DNA from: Streptomyces sp. NBC_01750
GTDB taxonomy: Bacteria > Actinomycetota > Actinomycetes > Streptomycetales > Streptomycetaceae
Direction: 5' to 3'
Assembly (NCBI RefSeq): GCF_035918095.1
Contig: NZ_CP109137.1
Span: forward strand, 496,001-560,000
DNA: 64,000 bases
Shown: positions 44,402-53,826 of the stretch, one piece after another
How positions within the stretch are numbered: position 1 is the stretch's first letter
Layout: every line of letters begins with the position of its first letter
Notes under the pieces: model-generated
The model's database searches: none
Seen by the model: only the letters and a program-made list of their open reading frames with translations
What the model was told of the DNA's origin: nothing
Made by a program: the position numbers and the translations under genes

Positions 44402-44784
44402 GCCGTGTACATTCCCCACCGGCCTGCCGCCGTAATGACCTATCGGCTTCATAATGAAGGCCGTCCCGCACTGAGGCGCCCACCAGAATTCAATTTATCC
44501 GCCATACTTCCATCGCGATCCGAAGTCGATCGTGCAAGCGCTCCCACGGAGATCGAAAACGAGAGATGTGCAAGGTTCCTTCAAATTCTCCAACCTCAAC
44601 CGTCCGAGCCGTTCCTACCGATCGGTTTCACAAAAATCTCCGCCGCATGGGTTCTCTTGAGGCAAGATGAGTCGCTATGCTTACCGAGTAAACAAAAGAC
44701 CAGAGGTTGCCGGTTCGATCACACGGCAAGAGTGATCTCACGCGGTACGTGGTACGTGTCAGACCCGCGTCCACGCAGCTCAAA
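44402..44784. other. Region after the lasso operon, no ABC exporter gene
   Basis: About 380 bases of lower GC than the surroundings. A 22-codon frame at 44667-44735 (MSRYAYRVNKRPEVAGSITR) has GAGG upstream but matches nothing that I know. No transporter or tailoring gene starts here. Confidence 0.45.
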
Positions 44785-44815
44785 GGGGGCCGCCCGCTGC
44801 TACGGACGACCCCCC
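44785..44815 (-). terminator. Hairpin terminator after the small membrane peptide gene
   Basis: On the minus strand GGGGGTCGTCCG pairs with CGGGCGGCCCCC, counting two G-T pairs, around a short loop, and is followed by TTTG. It begins 14 bases past the stop of the small gene. Confidence 0.65.
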
Positions 44816-44828
44816 GTGATTCTTGGAA

Positions 44829-44972
44829 CTACCTGGTCAGCACTGCGGCCAGGGGCGCAAGGCCATCGTTGACACACAGCAGGACAAACACGAGGACGAC
44901 GACGATCACCTGGACGCGCATCCAGGTCAGGTTCATGGCGCCCTGGATCGTCATGCGGGCTTTCACGTTCAC
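44829..44972 (-). CDS. Small membrane peptide, 47 residues, unknown function
   Basis: From GTG 44972, with AAGGGAGG six bases upstream, a near-ideal ribosome site. The product starts VNVKARMTIQGAMNLTWMRV and has one membrane helix, QVIVVVLVFVLLCVN, then DGLAPLAAVLTR. A terminator follows directly, which supports a real single-gene unit. It converges on the lasso operon from 430 bases away. An immunity or export accessory role would be attractive but has no direct support. Confidence 0.6.
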   Translation of the reverse strand: MNVKARMTIQGAMNLTWMRVQVIVVVLVFVLLCVNDGLAPLAAVLTR

Positions 44973-45974
44973 TGAGAACCTCCCTTCGGGGGTGAGGGCC
45001 GGCACAGGCACCGGGGTAAGCTCCGGTGCGGACGTTTGCAGGTGATTGTGAGCCGATTCTCAAGCCGGTTAGGCGGAGATCGGAAAGCAACGTCCCGTTA
45101 ACAGTTTCTTCTGCATTTCTTCCCCTGACAAGCCCCTCTACCGCACCCCCATCGCACACCCGGAGCGGAAAAAATATATGGCAGCCGAGTCATCTGCAAT
45201 TCGTCCATAATCCGCCCCCGAAGCCGAATCAGGGGGCGTAAATCGAAGAAAGGACGGAGTGCGGAACCGATGGGGCGGGCAAACGCCCCGCCGCACTGCC
45301 GTCCTGGGGAACCCGGGACGACCTCGGCACCGTTTCCGCACACCCCGGGCCGCCGACGAACGCCACCGGCGTCGGATCGAACGCCGACGCGGGCCCACCA
45401 GTCGGCAAGGAGAGCGAATCGGCGGCCGGCGGCACACCGGAGCTACCGAAAAAAACTCATCGCCCAGCGCGTGGCGATCATGGTCACCGCCGTCGGCGCG
45501 CTGCTGTTCGCGGGACACCGGTGCCGGCACCTTCGGCGTGCGAACCTCGCCGGGACCCCGCGGCCCGGGAAGAGCCGACCTGAATGTACCGCGGATCACC
45601 GCGGCTCATCGCGTCCGACCTCACCGGCCCTGAGGATCTGCTGCTGCCAAGCGCCTCGGCGGCAACCCCACTGCCTGGCCGGGTTGTTCGTAGTTACCCG
45701 GTGCCGGTTCGGTTTCTCAGCTCAGGGCAACTGCGCTGCCTTCAGGGGTTCCGCGAGCCAGAGCGGCCTGCGCCCTGCGTGTCGGGAATCCCCTGCGCTG
45801 TCGGGAATGCTGCAAACGAAGGCCGGTGCCAAAGCCGGCCGGTGGTAGCCGTACGTCCAGGACGAGGGTGAGGGATGCTTCTCCGGCCCACCGGAACACG
45901 ACCCGGCCGCGCCTTGGTGGATCAGCCCGGAGGCCCCGCAGAGAGCGGCTTGATCCACCGCTTGTCGCGTGCCC
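44973..45974. other. Long intergenic region with a possible membrane-protein relic
   Basis: About 1 kb. The left 270 bases should contain the promoter of the small peptide gene. Around 45440-45520 a plus frame reads SYRKKLIAQRVAIMVTAVGA then LLFAGH, like the start of a membrane protein, but it breaks up at once. Nothing else recognised; a few short repeats of CTGTCGGGAAT-type sequence near 45790 are not extended. Confidence 0.35.
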
Positions 45975-46442
45975 TTAATGCGGCCGGGCGAGGGTGGTGC
46001 GCATGGCGTCCATCAAAGCGTGCCGGGCCTCCCGCAGCGCACGTCGTGCCTCCGTACAGCCGGCATCACTCCACGTCTCGCCCTGCACGACCGCGTCTCG
46101 GTAGGTAACGAGCCTGTCAGCGACACCCTTGGTTCTCTCCACGACCTCGATGGGTGCAATCAGTTCGAGCGCGTACTGCCTTGCATAAACCCCGTGGTCC
46201 CGAGTGACCGTCCAGGCCATCTGCGCCCGCTCCTCCGCCGACCGGTGCACCTCACGGCTCGCATGGGATATGACATCCCGTGCCTGGGCCAATGCCTCTA
46301 AGTACTGGACGTATACCGACCGCAGCGTTTCTCGGTCCTGGGCCACGCTGTCCCTGCGCCAGCGGACCCGGTCCGTGGCCAGGGTGCTGCCCACGCCGAT
46401 CGCCCCGCCCAACGCCACCGCGACCACACCTGTCCAGTCCAT
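45975..46442 (-). CDS. Hypothetical protein with N-terminal membrane anchor
   Basis: 155 residues. The start MDWTGVVAVALGGAIGVGST is hydrophobic, followed by a charged helix DRVRWRRDSVAQDRETLRSV then YVQYLEALAQARDVI, a strand YALELIAPIEVVERTKGVAD and a C-terminal basic helix ARRALREARHALMDAMR. The layout parallels the 182-residue protein at 21845-22393. Function unknown. Confidence 0.65.
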   Translation of the reverse strand: MDWTGVVAVALGGAIGVGSTLATDRVRWRRDSVAQDRETLRSVYVQYLEALAQARDVISHASREVHRSAEERAQMAWTVTRDHGVYARQYALELIAPIEVVERTKGVADRLVTYRDAVVQGETWSDAGCTEARRALREARHALMDAMRTTLARPH

Positions 46443-46821
46443 TGCCGCAGCATAGGAACAGCCCTGCCACCGCGTGGCCTCTTCGAGTCGGATCGCTGTG
46501 TCTGTGGCGGGGCGGCTGAGCCCTACGGTCCCGTGGAAGGAGCCCAGGGCCGGTCATTGGCGGCAATGGATCCTCAACGCGGCTACTGGATCTTCGAGTT
46601 GACATGCCAGACAGCTCAACGGAGCGTCAGCATGGGTGTTCCATCAGGACCTCGAACACAGATCGGAACTGGCTCGAGGATGTCGCCTTCCAGCCGATTC
46701 GATGCCGACGGAGGTCGGCGACGACGTCGCGTAGGCCAGCCTTGCAGGCGCCCGCGCGCGGGCTGCTGCCGCGCAGCGCCCATCCCTGCGCCGCCGTCAG
46801 AGGTCGTTTTCTCCCGTTGTT
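46443..46821. other. Intergenic region, no supported gene
   Basis: About 380 bases between the small membrane-anchored protein and the IS5 relic. No frame with recognisable product on either strand. Confidence 0.4.
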
Positions 46822-47268
46822 TCATCCCGGAGTGGGGCTTTCATCCAGTGGTGTCGGGTTGCGCCAGGAGATGGTGTTCTCGCCGGTGAGACGGCGGGCC
46901 ATGAGTTCGGTCATGGCCAGGTGGATCATGGCTTCGGAGCGGGCGGGGAGGGTTTCGTAGTCGCCCCGGGCCCCGAGTTCGTCCAGCACCGCCCGGTGCA
47001 GCCGACGCCACAGGCCGGCCTCGGTCCATACCGTGAAGCGGCGATGCGCGGTGGTGGGCGACGTGCCCAACGTCGGCGGCAGATGCCGCCAGGCACAGCC
47101 GCTGGTCAGCGCGTACACCACTGCCGTGAACACGGCCCGCTCGTCACACGGAGCGGTCCCACCACCTTGCGGACGAGCAGCGAACGACGGCGGCAACGGG
47201 GCGGCCGGCTCCCAGAGTTCATCAGGAACCAGACGCTTCGATGGATCAGCACCCACGACCGGCATCAT
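46822..47268 (-). pseudogene. IS5-type transposase with large internal deletion
   Basis: 148 codons. The first ~105 (VPDELWEPAAPLPPSFAARP, AVFTAVVYALTSGCAWRHLP then PTLGTSPTTAHRRFTVW) are the N-terminal domain of IS5 transposases. After LDELGARGDYETLPARSEAM the text jumps to a C-terminal motif (IHLAMTELMARRLTGENTIS). The DDE catalytic core between them is gone. An end sequence GAGGTTGTCTCACG lies upstream, at about 47288-47301. Confidence 0.75.
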
Positions 47269-47284
47269 GCCGCACGAACATCAA

Positions 47285-47304
47285 GTCACGTGAGACAACC
47301 TCTA
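47285..47304. repeat. IS5-type terminal sequence, left copy
   Basis: TCACGTGAGACAACCTCTAA here and CCACGTGAGACACCCTCTTA at 48014-48033 are near-identical (about 16 of 18 in the core). Both look like inverted-repeat ends of IS5-type elements. The stop codon of the DinB gene (47302-47304) lies inside this copy. Confidence 0.55.
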
Positions 47305-47886
47305 AGCCTTGATTGGTGCGGCCGACCTGGCGGCCTGCTCGATCTTCGCGCAGTAGGCTGCACGGGCTTCCTCGTCGATCTGCTTCTCGTGTTCGGCGCG
47401 CAACCCGGTCCGGCCGTCGAGGCCCTCGCGCAGGATATCGGCGTGCCCGGCATGCCGGATGGACTCGCCGAGGACATGGACCATGATGGCGAACAGGTTC
47501 GTGTCGGCATAAGGCTCCGGCCACCACGGCACGTGGCCGGGGGCGTCGAGGGGAAGCTCGTTGATCGTCGCGTCCGAGTGTTCCCACGTGCGCCGGTAGA
47601 ACCCGATGATCTGATCGCGGGTCTCGTCCTCGGTCGCCCACAGATCGCTGCCGTTGGAGTCCTGCCACCGGGGCAGTGGTTCCGGGGAAGGGCGGTCGAA
47701 GACCTCGCCGAAGTACCTGGCCTCGACGGTGGCCACGTGTTTGACCAGGCCGAGGAGGTTGGTCCCGGTCGCTGTCAAAGGTCGGCGGGCGTCGTATTCG
47801 GACAAGCCGTCGAGTTTCCAGAGCAGCGCCTTGCGGTCCCGCCGCAGTCTCCCGTGCAGGTTGTCTTTCGCGAATTCATCGATCAT
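47302..47886 (-). CDS. DinB family protein
   Basis: 194 residues from ATG 47886; an ATG six codons upstream is also possible. LWKLDGLSEYDARRPLTATG, NLLGLVKHVATVEARYFGEV and MVHVLGESIRHAGHADILRE give the DinB/DUF664 four-helix bundle with the three metal-binding His (LVKHV, MVHVL, RHAGHAD). Members act as metal-dependent thiol S-transferases or stay uncharacterised. Its last codons lie in an IS end, so the natural C-terminus may have been replaced. Confidence 0.88.
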   Translation of the reverse strand: MIDEFAKDNLHGRLRRDRKALLWKLDGLSEYDARRPLTATGTNLLGLVKHVATVEARYFGEVFDRPSPEPLPRWQDSNGSDLWATEDETRDQIIGFYRRTWEHSDATINELPLDAPGHVPWWPEPYADTNLFAIMVHVLGESIRHAGHADILREGLDGRTGLRAEHEKQIDEEARAAYCAKIEQAARSAAPIKA

Positions 47887-47936
47887 GCAGCATGAGCCTG
47901 CCATGGGCTGCTCGTGGTCTCAAGATCCCGTACGTG

Positions 47937-48019
47937 GTCCGCAACGACTGGCAGAGCCGAGGCCTGGCCATGGCCGCCGCCCTGACCTGCTACAAGAAGC
48001 TCGCGAAACTTGCCACGTG
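47937..48019 (+). pseudogene. C-terminal tail of an IS5-type transposase
   Basis: Reads RNDWQSRGLAMAAALTCYKK then LAKLAT and a stop, followed directly by the terminal sequence at 48014-48033. ALTCYKKLAKL is the usual end of one IS5 branch in Streptomyces. Confidence 0.6.
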
Positions 48020-48033
48020 AGACACCCTCTTAG
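48014..48033. repeat. IS5-type terminal sequence, right copy
   Basis: CCACGTGAGACACCCTCTTA, the partner of the copy at 47285-47304. It directly follows the transposase tail at 47937-48019, as expected for the right end of that element. Confidence 0.55.
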
Positions 48034-48105
48034 CCTGTGCTGGTGGTGGGAAGTGTGACCCGGGATCGTTACGACGAGCTGGTCAAGCTAGGGCGGGACT
48101 GGGTG

Positions 48106-48595
48106 GCGATGAGACCGTGTCGAACGCGACGCGCGGATACGACGCGAACAAGCATCAACGGCAGGAAGCGACATCTCATCGTTGCCCAGGACGGCCTGCT
48201 CGTCACACCCGCCGACGTCCCCGACCGCGACGCGGCCCGCATCCTGCTCACCCGCCTCCACGCCGAACACCCCGAAATCGTCCTGGTCTGGTCGGACAAC
48301 GGCTACGGAGGCGAGGAGTTCAGCACCTGGGCCCGGGACACCCTGGGCATCACGATCAAGGTAGTCCCCCGCCCCAAGGACGCCAAGGGCTTCGTTCTGC
48401 TGCCGAAGAGGTAGATGGTGGAACGGAGTAACTCGTGGACGATGCGGGCCCGGCGCAACGCGAGGGACTACGAACGTCTGATGGCCCATGCCGAATCCCA
48501 TATCCAGTGGGCGTTCATCACTCTCATGTCCCGCCGCCCGGCCCGCCCCCGCCGCCAGACCGAGGCGTTGCCAGCCACTCTCGCAGCCGCCTGAA
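48106..48595 (+). pseudogene. IS5-type transposase, DDE core with frameshift and nonsense mutation
   Basis: GDETVSNATRGYDANKH in one frame passes to INGRKRHLIVAQDGLLVTPA, DVPDRDAARILLTRLHAEHP, IVLVWSDNGYGGEEFSTWAR and VVPRPKDAKGFVLLPKR in another; a TAG at 48412-48414 takes the place of the conserved Trp codon, then MVERSNSWTMRARRNARDYE follows to AAA and a stop. The frame change is near 48155. The first domain is missing. Confidence 0.82.
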
Positions 48596-48770
48596 GACCA
48601 GCGCGCTGCCGCTGCCGTTCGGAACGGCGACCATCGACGCCCAACCGAACGGCAAGCGGGATCACTACATCCTTCACGCCTCCGTGACCTGCGAAAAAAG
48701 GATGTGACACAGCTTCTCAGGAACCTGGTCCAACTTCCCGGCGTTGGCTGACCATTGCCGGATCGGAGGG

Positions 48771-49703
48771 TCAGAAAGCGATCACGGTCCGACCGCGGAG
48801 GCCGCCTGCCTCCATGCGCAGGTAGCCGTCCAGGGCTGCTTCGGGTGCGTGGACACCGGCCACCCGCAGTCGGATGCGTCCCGCGGCGGCGTGGTCGGCG
48901 AGCTGCCGGAGCCAGTCCGTGTTCTGAAGGGCGTTCCCGACACTCACGCGGCTCACCTGGATCCCGCGCTCGGGTCCGGGGCCGTTCCAGCCGCGGACGA
49001 CGGCGACGACGCCGCGGTCGCGGATCGCGGGCACCACCGCCTCGGTGAGCGCTGCAGTGTCCAGGAGTCCGTCGGCCCCGCCGGGGGCGGCCTGGCGCAC
49101 GGCCTGGTTGAACCCGTCTCCGCGGGGGACGACGACATCAGTTCCGAAGGAGGCGACGAGGTCGGCGTCCTGCGGGGCCGCGTCAGCGATCACCCGCAGC
49201 CCGGCCTGCTTGGCGAGCGGGATCGCATAGGAGGCCAGCAGGCCTGCGCCGCCGGTGATGGCGAGCGTCGCGCGGGGCGGGAGGCCGAGTGCGTGCAGTC
49301 CTTCGAGGGCGGTGAGCCCGTTCATCGGCAGCGTCGAGGCTGCGACGGAGTCGAGAGCTTCGGGGATCGGGACGACCGAGGCTGCCGGGACGACAACGAG
49401 TTCGGCCTGGGCCCCGCCCTCGGGGCGGCGGGGGAACACTGCGGCCATGGCCCGCTGCCCGGCTGCGATGTGGTCGACGCCGGGGCCGACGGCCTCGGCG
49501 ACGCCGGCCGCGTCCATGCCTGCGGTGAACGGCGGCTGGACGGAGCCGCCGCCGAGGGTCCGCCACATCACGATGTCCGCCGGGTTCACCGCGGCGGCGC
49601 GGACCCGGAGGAGGACTTCGCCGGGCCCGGGCTGGCGAACCGGGCGTTCACCGACGGTGATGGCGTCGGGTCCGTCCGCCTTGTGGATCATCACTGCGCG
49701 CAT
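48771..49703 (-). CDS. Quinone oxidoreductase-like medium-chain dehydrogenase/reductase
   Basis: 310 residues. [20 protein letters not shown] and [20 protein letters not shown] are the N-terminal GroES-like fold; [20 protein letters not shown] is the cofactor-binding loop. No zinc-ligand cysteines are present, so it belongs to the zinc-free QOR branch and should reduce quinones or enones with NADPH. The broken FAD monooxygenase gene lies 63 bases upstream on the same strand, so they may once have formed one operon under the TetR protein. Confidence 0.9.
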   Translation of the reverse strand: MRAVMIHKADGPDAITVGERPVRQPGPGEVLLRVRAAAVNPADIVMWRTLGGGSVQPPFTAGMDAAGVAEAVGPGVDHIAAGQRAMAAVFPRRPEGGAQAELVVVPAASVVPIPEALDSVAASTLPMNGLTALEGLHALGLPPRATLAITGGAGLLASYAIPLAKQAGLRVIADAAPQDADLVASFGTDVVVPRGDGFNQAVRQAAPGGADGLLDTAALTEAVVPAIRDRGVVAVVRGWNGPGPERGIQVSRVSVGNALQNTDWLRQLADHAAAGRIRLRVAGVHAPEAALDGYLRMEAGGLRGRTVIAF

Positions 49704-49766
49704 GGTGCGCCTCTCCTTCTCTGTGGACTGTTCGGTGTCGAAGCCGCCTTGGCAGGCGGTCGTTGC

Positions 49767-50901
49767 TCATTCGGCCTGCTCGTCGCCGGTGAGGAGGTTG
49801 ACGAGGCTGTGCGGGGCGTTGGTGCCGAAGCAGATCTTGTGGTTGCGTGCGGCCTCGGTGGCAGCGGCTGCGCTGCGAGGGAACAGGGCGTTCTCGTAGG
49901 CCGTGAGCGTGGCCTCGATGTCCTCGGGGTGGGCGGCGATGGCATTCCCGAGTTCGGCGCCGTCGTACATGGCGAGGTTGGCGCCCTCTCCGGCGAAGGG
50001 CGACATCAAGTGGGCGGCGACGCCCAGCAGCGTCACCCCGGGCACGCGGTTCCACCGGTGGCCGATGGGCAGGGCGTTGATGGTGCGCGGGTTGGGCGGG
50101 GTCTCGCCGTCCGTGATCAGGGCGGTGAGTTCCGGGGCCCAGCCTGCGAACTCCTCGGCGACCCGGGCAGCGGCCGCGCGCGCGTCGGTGAAGTCGATGC
50201 CGGTGATCCACGCCTGTGGCTTGCCGAGTGCCACGTAGGTGTGCAGGACGCCGCCGGGCTCGCGGTGGGCGAGGATTCCCTTGCCGGGTGCGAGCGCGAA
50301 CAGGGCTCCACCGCCGACTGCCCGCGCGCCGGCAGGGTGGCGGGTGTCGGCTTCGAATAGGTACGTCTCGATGAAGGATGTGCCGACGTACTCGGGCTTC
50401 GCGTCGGAAAGCAGCGGACGGATCCGCGACCACGCGCCGCCCGCTCCGACCAACAGGCCGGTCGTCACGCTCGATCCGTCCGAGAACGCCACCTCGTGGC
50501 GGCCGTCGCTGAGGGGGCGGACTGCGGCGGCTTGTGCCCCCAGGCGATCGTGCCAACCGGCAGCGAGTCGAGCAGGATCCGGCGCAGGTCGCCGCGGTGG
50601 ACCTCGGGGCGGCCGCCTGTACCGTCGTCGGGCTCGTCGAGCAGGACGGTCCCGTCCTTGTCGAGGACCCGTGACGCCTCGCCGCCCTTGTGGATGAGTC
50701 CGAGGAACTCCTCGAACAGGCCGGCCGCCTTGAGGGCCGGCTGCCCGTTGTAGTCGTGGATGTCGAGTATGCCGCCCTGTGTGCGGGCGGCGGTGTCGTC
50801 TCGGCCTCGTAGATCGTTGCCGGGATGCCGTGGGCGTGGAGGACCCGGGCGAGCGTGAGGCCTCCGAGACCTGCGCCGATGATCGTAACTGGGGTGGTGA
50901 T
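49767..50901 (-). pseudogene. TetX-like FAD-dependent monooxygenase, broken by two frameshifts and start loss
   Basis: After GGAGG the frame begins with ATC, not [23 protein letters not shown] then [14 protein letters not shown] one-base shift near 50790 leads to [20 protein letters not shown] and [18 protein letters not shown]; another near 50530 leads to [20 protein letters not shown] and on to [20 protein letters not shown] and a normal end. Joined, this is a full ~375-residue flavin monooxygenase (GxGxxG, DG and GD motifs). With three lesions it is probably dead, although the two shifts could be sequence errors. Confidence 0.8.
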
Positions 50902-50945
50902 GGTGGTTCCTCCGATGGGACAGCGCCCAGGCGACGGCCCGGACC

Positions 50946-51001
50946 TTCTGGAATGTCATTCCAGAAGAGAATGGAACTGTCAAGCTGGAACGGTGTTCCA
51001 G
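50946..51001. promoter_or_regulatory. Two TetR-type operators upstream of the TetR gene
   Basis: Positions 50946-50955 (TTCTGGAATG) and 50957-50966 are exact complements around one base. A second site, CTGGAAC (50985-50991) and GTTCCAG (50995-51001), has the same CTGGAA half-site. They lie between the divergent monooxygenase relic and the TetR gene. Confidence 0.75.
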
Positions 51002-51019
51002 GTGTGTGAGGATGGGCCC

Positions 51020-51694
51020 ATGGAAACCAGGACCCGGCGCTCGGAGCGGCGCGAGGAACCTCTCTCCCGGGAGCTCATCGTCCAGGCAGCGGTCGAACTC
51101 CTCGACGCGTCGGGCGAGAGAGGACTCACGTTCCGGGCCCTGGCCGAACGCCTCGCCACCGGGCCCGGAGCCATCTACTGGCACATCACCGGCAAGGACG
51201 AAGTGCTCGGTGCCGCGACGGATGCCGTCGTCGCCGACGCCATGTCCCTCAGCAGCGCCGACGCAACACCGCAGGAAGCGGTTCGTGCCCTCGCGCTCGG
51301 CGTGTTCGACGCGATCGACGCCCACCCGTGGGTCGGGACGCAGCTTGCCCGTGCCCCGTGGCAGTCGGCGATGCTGCGGGTCTTCGAAAGGATCGGGCGG
51401 CTGGTCCGCGCGCTCGGGGTCCCTCCCAGCGCCGAGTTCACGTCGGCTTCCGCGTTGTTCAACTACATCCTCGGCGTGGGCGGACAGAACGCCGCGAACG
51501 CCCGCGCACATGAGCCGGGCGCCACGCGGGCCGAGTTCCTCGACAACGTGTCGGTCGCCTGGGCCGAGCTCGACCCTGACGAATACGCCTTCATCCGGAG
51601 CGCCGCCGACCGACTCCGCGAGCACGACGACCGCACCGAATTCCTCGCCGGCCTCGATCTCATCCTCTCCGGAATCACGGCGACGCTCCTCTAG
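51020..51694 (+). CDS. TetR family transcriptional regulator
   Basis: 224 residues from ATG 51020. [20 protein letters not shown] then [20 protein letters not shown] is the HTH; the C-terminal helices ([40 protein letters not shown]) match the TetR_C domain found with flavin oxidoreductase genes. It should bind the two palindromes just upstream and repress the divergent genes. Its stop codon lies inside the target duplication of the IS4-type element, which therefore left the protein intact. Confidence 0.92.
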   Translation: METRTRRSERREEPLSRELIVQAAVELLDASGERGLTFRALAERLATGPGAIYWHITGKDEVLGAATDAVVADAMSLSSADATPQEAVRALALGVFDAIDAHPWVGTQLARAPWQSAMLRVFERIGRLVRALGVPPSAEFTSASALFNYILGVGGQNAANARAHEPGATRAEFLDNVSVAWAELDPDEYAFIRSAADRLREHDDRTEFLAGLDLILSGITATLL

Positions 51695-51696
51695 TT
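51689..51696. repeat. 8-bp target site duplication, left copy
   Basis: CTCTAGTT directly before the left end of the IS4-type element; an identical copy follows the right end at 53173-53180. It contains the TAG stop of the TetR gene. Confidence 0.9.
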
Positions 51697-53172
51697 GCAA
51701 TACCGGTGACTTTGGGGTTTTCGGGTCGTTGGGTGTGGTGTGCCAAGGCCCGGACAGGTGAAGTCGTCGTCGGATGACCGATTTTCGGATCGGATCGCGA
51801 TTGGGGTGCTGACCCGCGCGTTTCCGCCGGAGTTGGTGGATGAGGTGGTCGCGGGATGTGGCCGGGTCGAGCAGCGCCAACGGCTGCTGCCCGCCCGGGT
51901 GGTGGTCTATTTCGTGCTGGCGATGTGTCTGTTCTCCGGGCAGGGCTATGAGGAGGTCGCCCGACTCCTGACGCACGGACTGGAGCGGATGGGCCGGTGG
52001 AAGGGGACCTGGCAGGTGCCGACCACCGCGGCGATCGGCCGGGCCCGTCTGCGACTGGGCCCGGAGCCGCTAAAGGCACTGTTTGCCCGGGTGTGCCGGC
52101 CGGTGGCGACCGAGGACACGAGCGGGGCCTGGTATCGGGGGTGGCGGCTGGTCGCGGTGGACGGCACCACCTTCGACGTGCCGGACACCGAGGCCAATGC
52201 CGCCTTCTTCGGCCGCCCGGGAGTCAGCCGCGGACAGGAGAAGAGCGCCTATCCGCAGGTGAGGGTGGCCGCGCTGGCCGAGTGCGGCACCCACGCTGTC
52301 TTCGCGGCGGAGGCGGGACCGCTGGCTGTCCATGAAACCGAGCTGGCCCAGCGCCTGTTCAGCTCACTGACGCCGGGCATGCTACTGCTGGCCGACCGGG
52401 GCTTTCGCGGCTTCGACCTGTGGCGGGCCGCCGCCGCAACCGGCGCCGACCTGCTGTGGCGGGTCAGGAACGACGCCGTACTCCCCGTCCGGGCCCTGCT
52501 GGAGGACGGCTCCTACCTCTCGGAGATTGTTGCGGCCCGGGACAAGAACCGTCGCGCGGACCCGGCCCGGGTCCGGGTAATCGAGTACACGCTCGGCCGC
52601 GACGGCAGCGACACGGTGTACCGGCTGATCACCACCATCCTCGACCCGAAAGCCGGCCCTGCCGCCTCGCTGGCCGCGCTGTACGCCCAGCGATGGGAGA
52701 TCGAGAGCACGCTGGATGAGATCAAGACTCATCTCGGAGGCCCCCGCCTCGTCCTACGCTCCCAGCACCCCCGCGGCGCCGAGCAGGAGATCTTCGCCTT
52801 CCTGCTGGTGCACCACGCACTGCGAGACCTAATGCACCAGGCCGCACAGCAATCCGAGCAGGACCCGGACCGGATTTCCTTCACCCGCACCCTGCGCGTC
52901 GTCCGCCGCCACGTCACCGACCAGGCGGCATTTTCCCCCTCCCGGCTGGCCCGGGCACTGGTCACGGCCCTGCATGAGATCCGCGAACGGCTCTTGGCAC
53001 CCCGGCGGTTGCGCTCCAGCCCCCGCGTCATCAAACGCAAGATGTCCAACTGGAAGCTCAAACGCGCCGAGCACCACAATCCGCCCCGGCCGGACACTCC
53101 CCGCGTGACCCTGGTCGGGCCGACCAAGGCCAGACCGACCCGCCGGAAGACAACCTAAATCACCGGTATTGC
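51697..53172 (+). mobile_element. Complete IS4-family insertion sequence
   Basis: 1476 bases bounded by inverted ends: GCAATACCGGTGACTTT on the left and, read inwards, GCAATACCGGTGATTTA on the right (about 15 of 17). Exact 8-bp target duplications flank it. The single transposase gene is intact, so the insertion looks recent and possibly active. Confidence 0.92.
51740..53158 (+). CDS. IS4-family transposase
   Basis: 472 residues, full length. The N-terminal helical domain ([40 protein letters not shown]) precedes a DDE catalytic core: first Asp in [15 protein letters not shown], second in [16 protein letters not shown], and Glu in [18 protein letters not shown], the YREK-like region of IS4. 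The C-terminus is basic. It catalyses cut-and-paste transposition of this element. Confidence 0.95.
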   Translation: MPRPGQVKSSSDDRFSDRIAIGVLTRAFPPELVDEVVAGCGRVEQRQRLLPARVVVYFVLAMCLFSGQGYEEVARLLTHGLERMGRWKGTWQVPTTAAIGRARLRLGPEPLKALFARVCRPVATEDTSGAWYRGWRLVAVDGTTFDVPDTEANAAFFGRPGVSRGQEKSAYPQVRVAALAECGTHAVFAAEAGPLAVHETELAQRLFSSLTPGMLLLADRGFRGFDLWRAAAATGADLLWRVRNDAVLPVRALLEDGSYLSEIVAARDKNRRADPARVRVIEYTLGRDGSDTVYRLITTILDPKAGPAASLAALYAQRWEIESTLDEIKTHLGGPRLVLRSQHPRGAEQEIFAFLLVHHALRDLMHQAAQQSEQDPDRISFTRTLRVVRRHVTDQAAFSPSRLARALVTALHEIRERLLAPRRLRSSPRVIKRKMSNWKLKRAEHHNPPRPDTPRVTLVGPTKARPTRRKTT

Positions 53173-53180
53173 CTCTAGTT
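53173..53180. repeat. 8-bp target site duplication, right copy
   Basis: CTCTAGTT, identical to the copy at 51689-51696, directly after the right inverted repeat. Confidence 0.9.
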
Positions 53181-53468
53181 GGCCGCGCCGGCCAGGCATG
53201 GACGTCCTCATCGTCCGGCCGTCTGAGCGCAGCGCCCCTCTCCACCGACGGGCCGGGTTTCAGCCGTCGGCTGAGCTGCTGGAAGCACGATGAACTGAGA
53301 CGACCGCTCTGATCCGATGCCCGGGAACGGGAGATCGTGAGACACCCGCCTGACACCGTCTCACCGGACCTCGCGTCGCTGCCGGTGAGGGAATTGTCGC
53401 GAAGCAAGATCCATTGAGAGGGGACACATGTGTCTCCAGAGCGCGATATGCGCGCCCTGGAGGCAGGT

Positions 53469-53774
53469 TCACACGTCGCGGCGTCGCACGACGACCACTG
53501 CGAGTGCGACTGCGATCAGCGGCCAGAGTGTGTACACGATCCAGGAGCCGGGGACGGTGGCGGTGTAGGCGAGGGAGCCGGGATCCGGGGACCAGTTCTG
53601 GACCAGGCGCTTCCAGGCGGTGACCGGCATCGCGTGGTTGACGGTGGCGGACCAGCGCTCGCTCTGTGAGAAGAGCGTGGGCAGCATCAGGAGCGTGAAG
53701 ACGCTCGTGACCATGTCGGCCGCATCCACGTCACGCAGGGGCCGCATCCACAGGCGCTCAGGCGGGCTTTGCAC
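53469..53774 (-). pseudogene. C-terminal fragment of an ABC transporter permease
   Basis: The frame ends MVTSVFTLLMLPTLFSQSER, HAMPVTAWKRLVQNWSPDPG then SLAYTATVPGSWIVYTLWPL, IAVALAVVVVRRRDV and a stop. The last part is typical of ABC-2 type permeases of drug exporters (final helix then RRRD/V). Only about 80 residues of the usual 250 remain, and no ATPase gene is beside it. Confidence 0.6.
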
Positions 53775-53826
53775 GTGCTGGGCGCAAGCGCGGCTGGCCC
53801 CCGGCGGGCCCCGGGAGGGGAAACGC

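Noticed and set aside
44690..44740. Sequence TTGCCGGTTCGATCACACGGCAA resembling a tRNA T-arm
   Set aside because: No acceptor, D or anticodon arm can be paired around it, and a small reading frame crosses it; treated as chance.
45270..45848. 192-codon frame with a hydrophobic stretch SYRKKLIAQRVAIMVTAVGA
   Set aside because: The rest is Arg/Pro/Ser-rich and out of character; at most a short relic of a membrane protein.
50465..51976. 503-codon minus-strand frame covering the TetR gene and IS4 left end
   Set aside because: It merges a piece of the broken monooxygenase with antisense of the TetR gene; not one protein.
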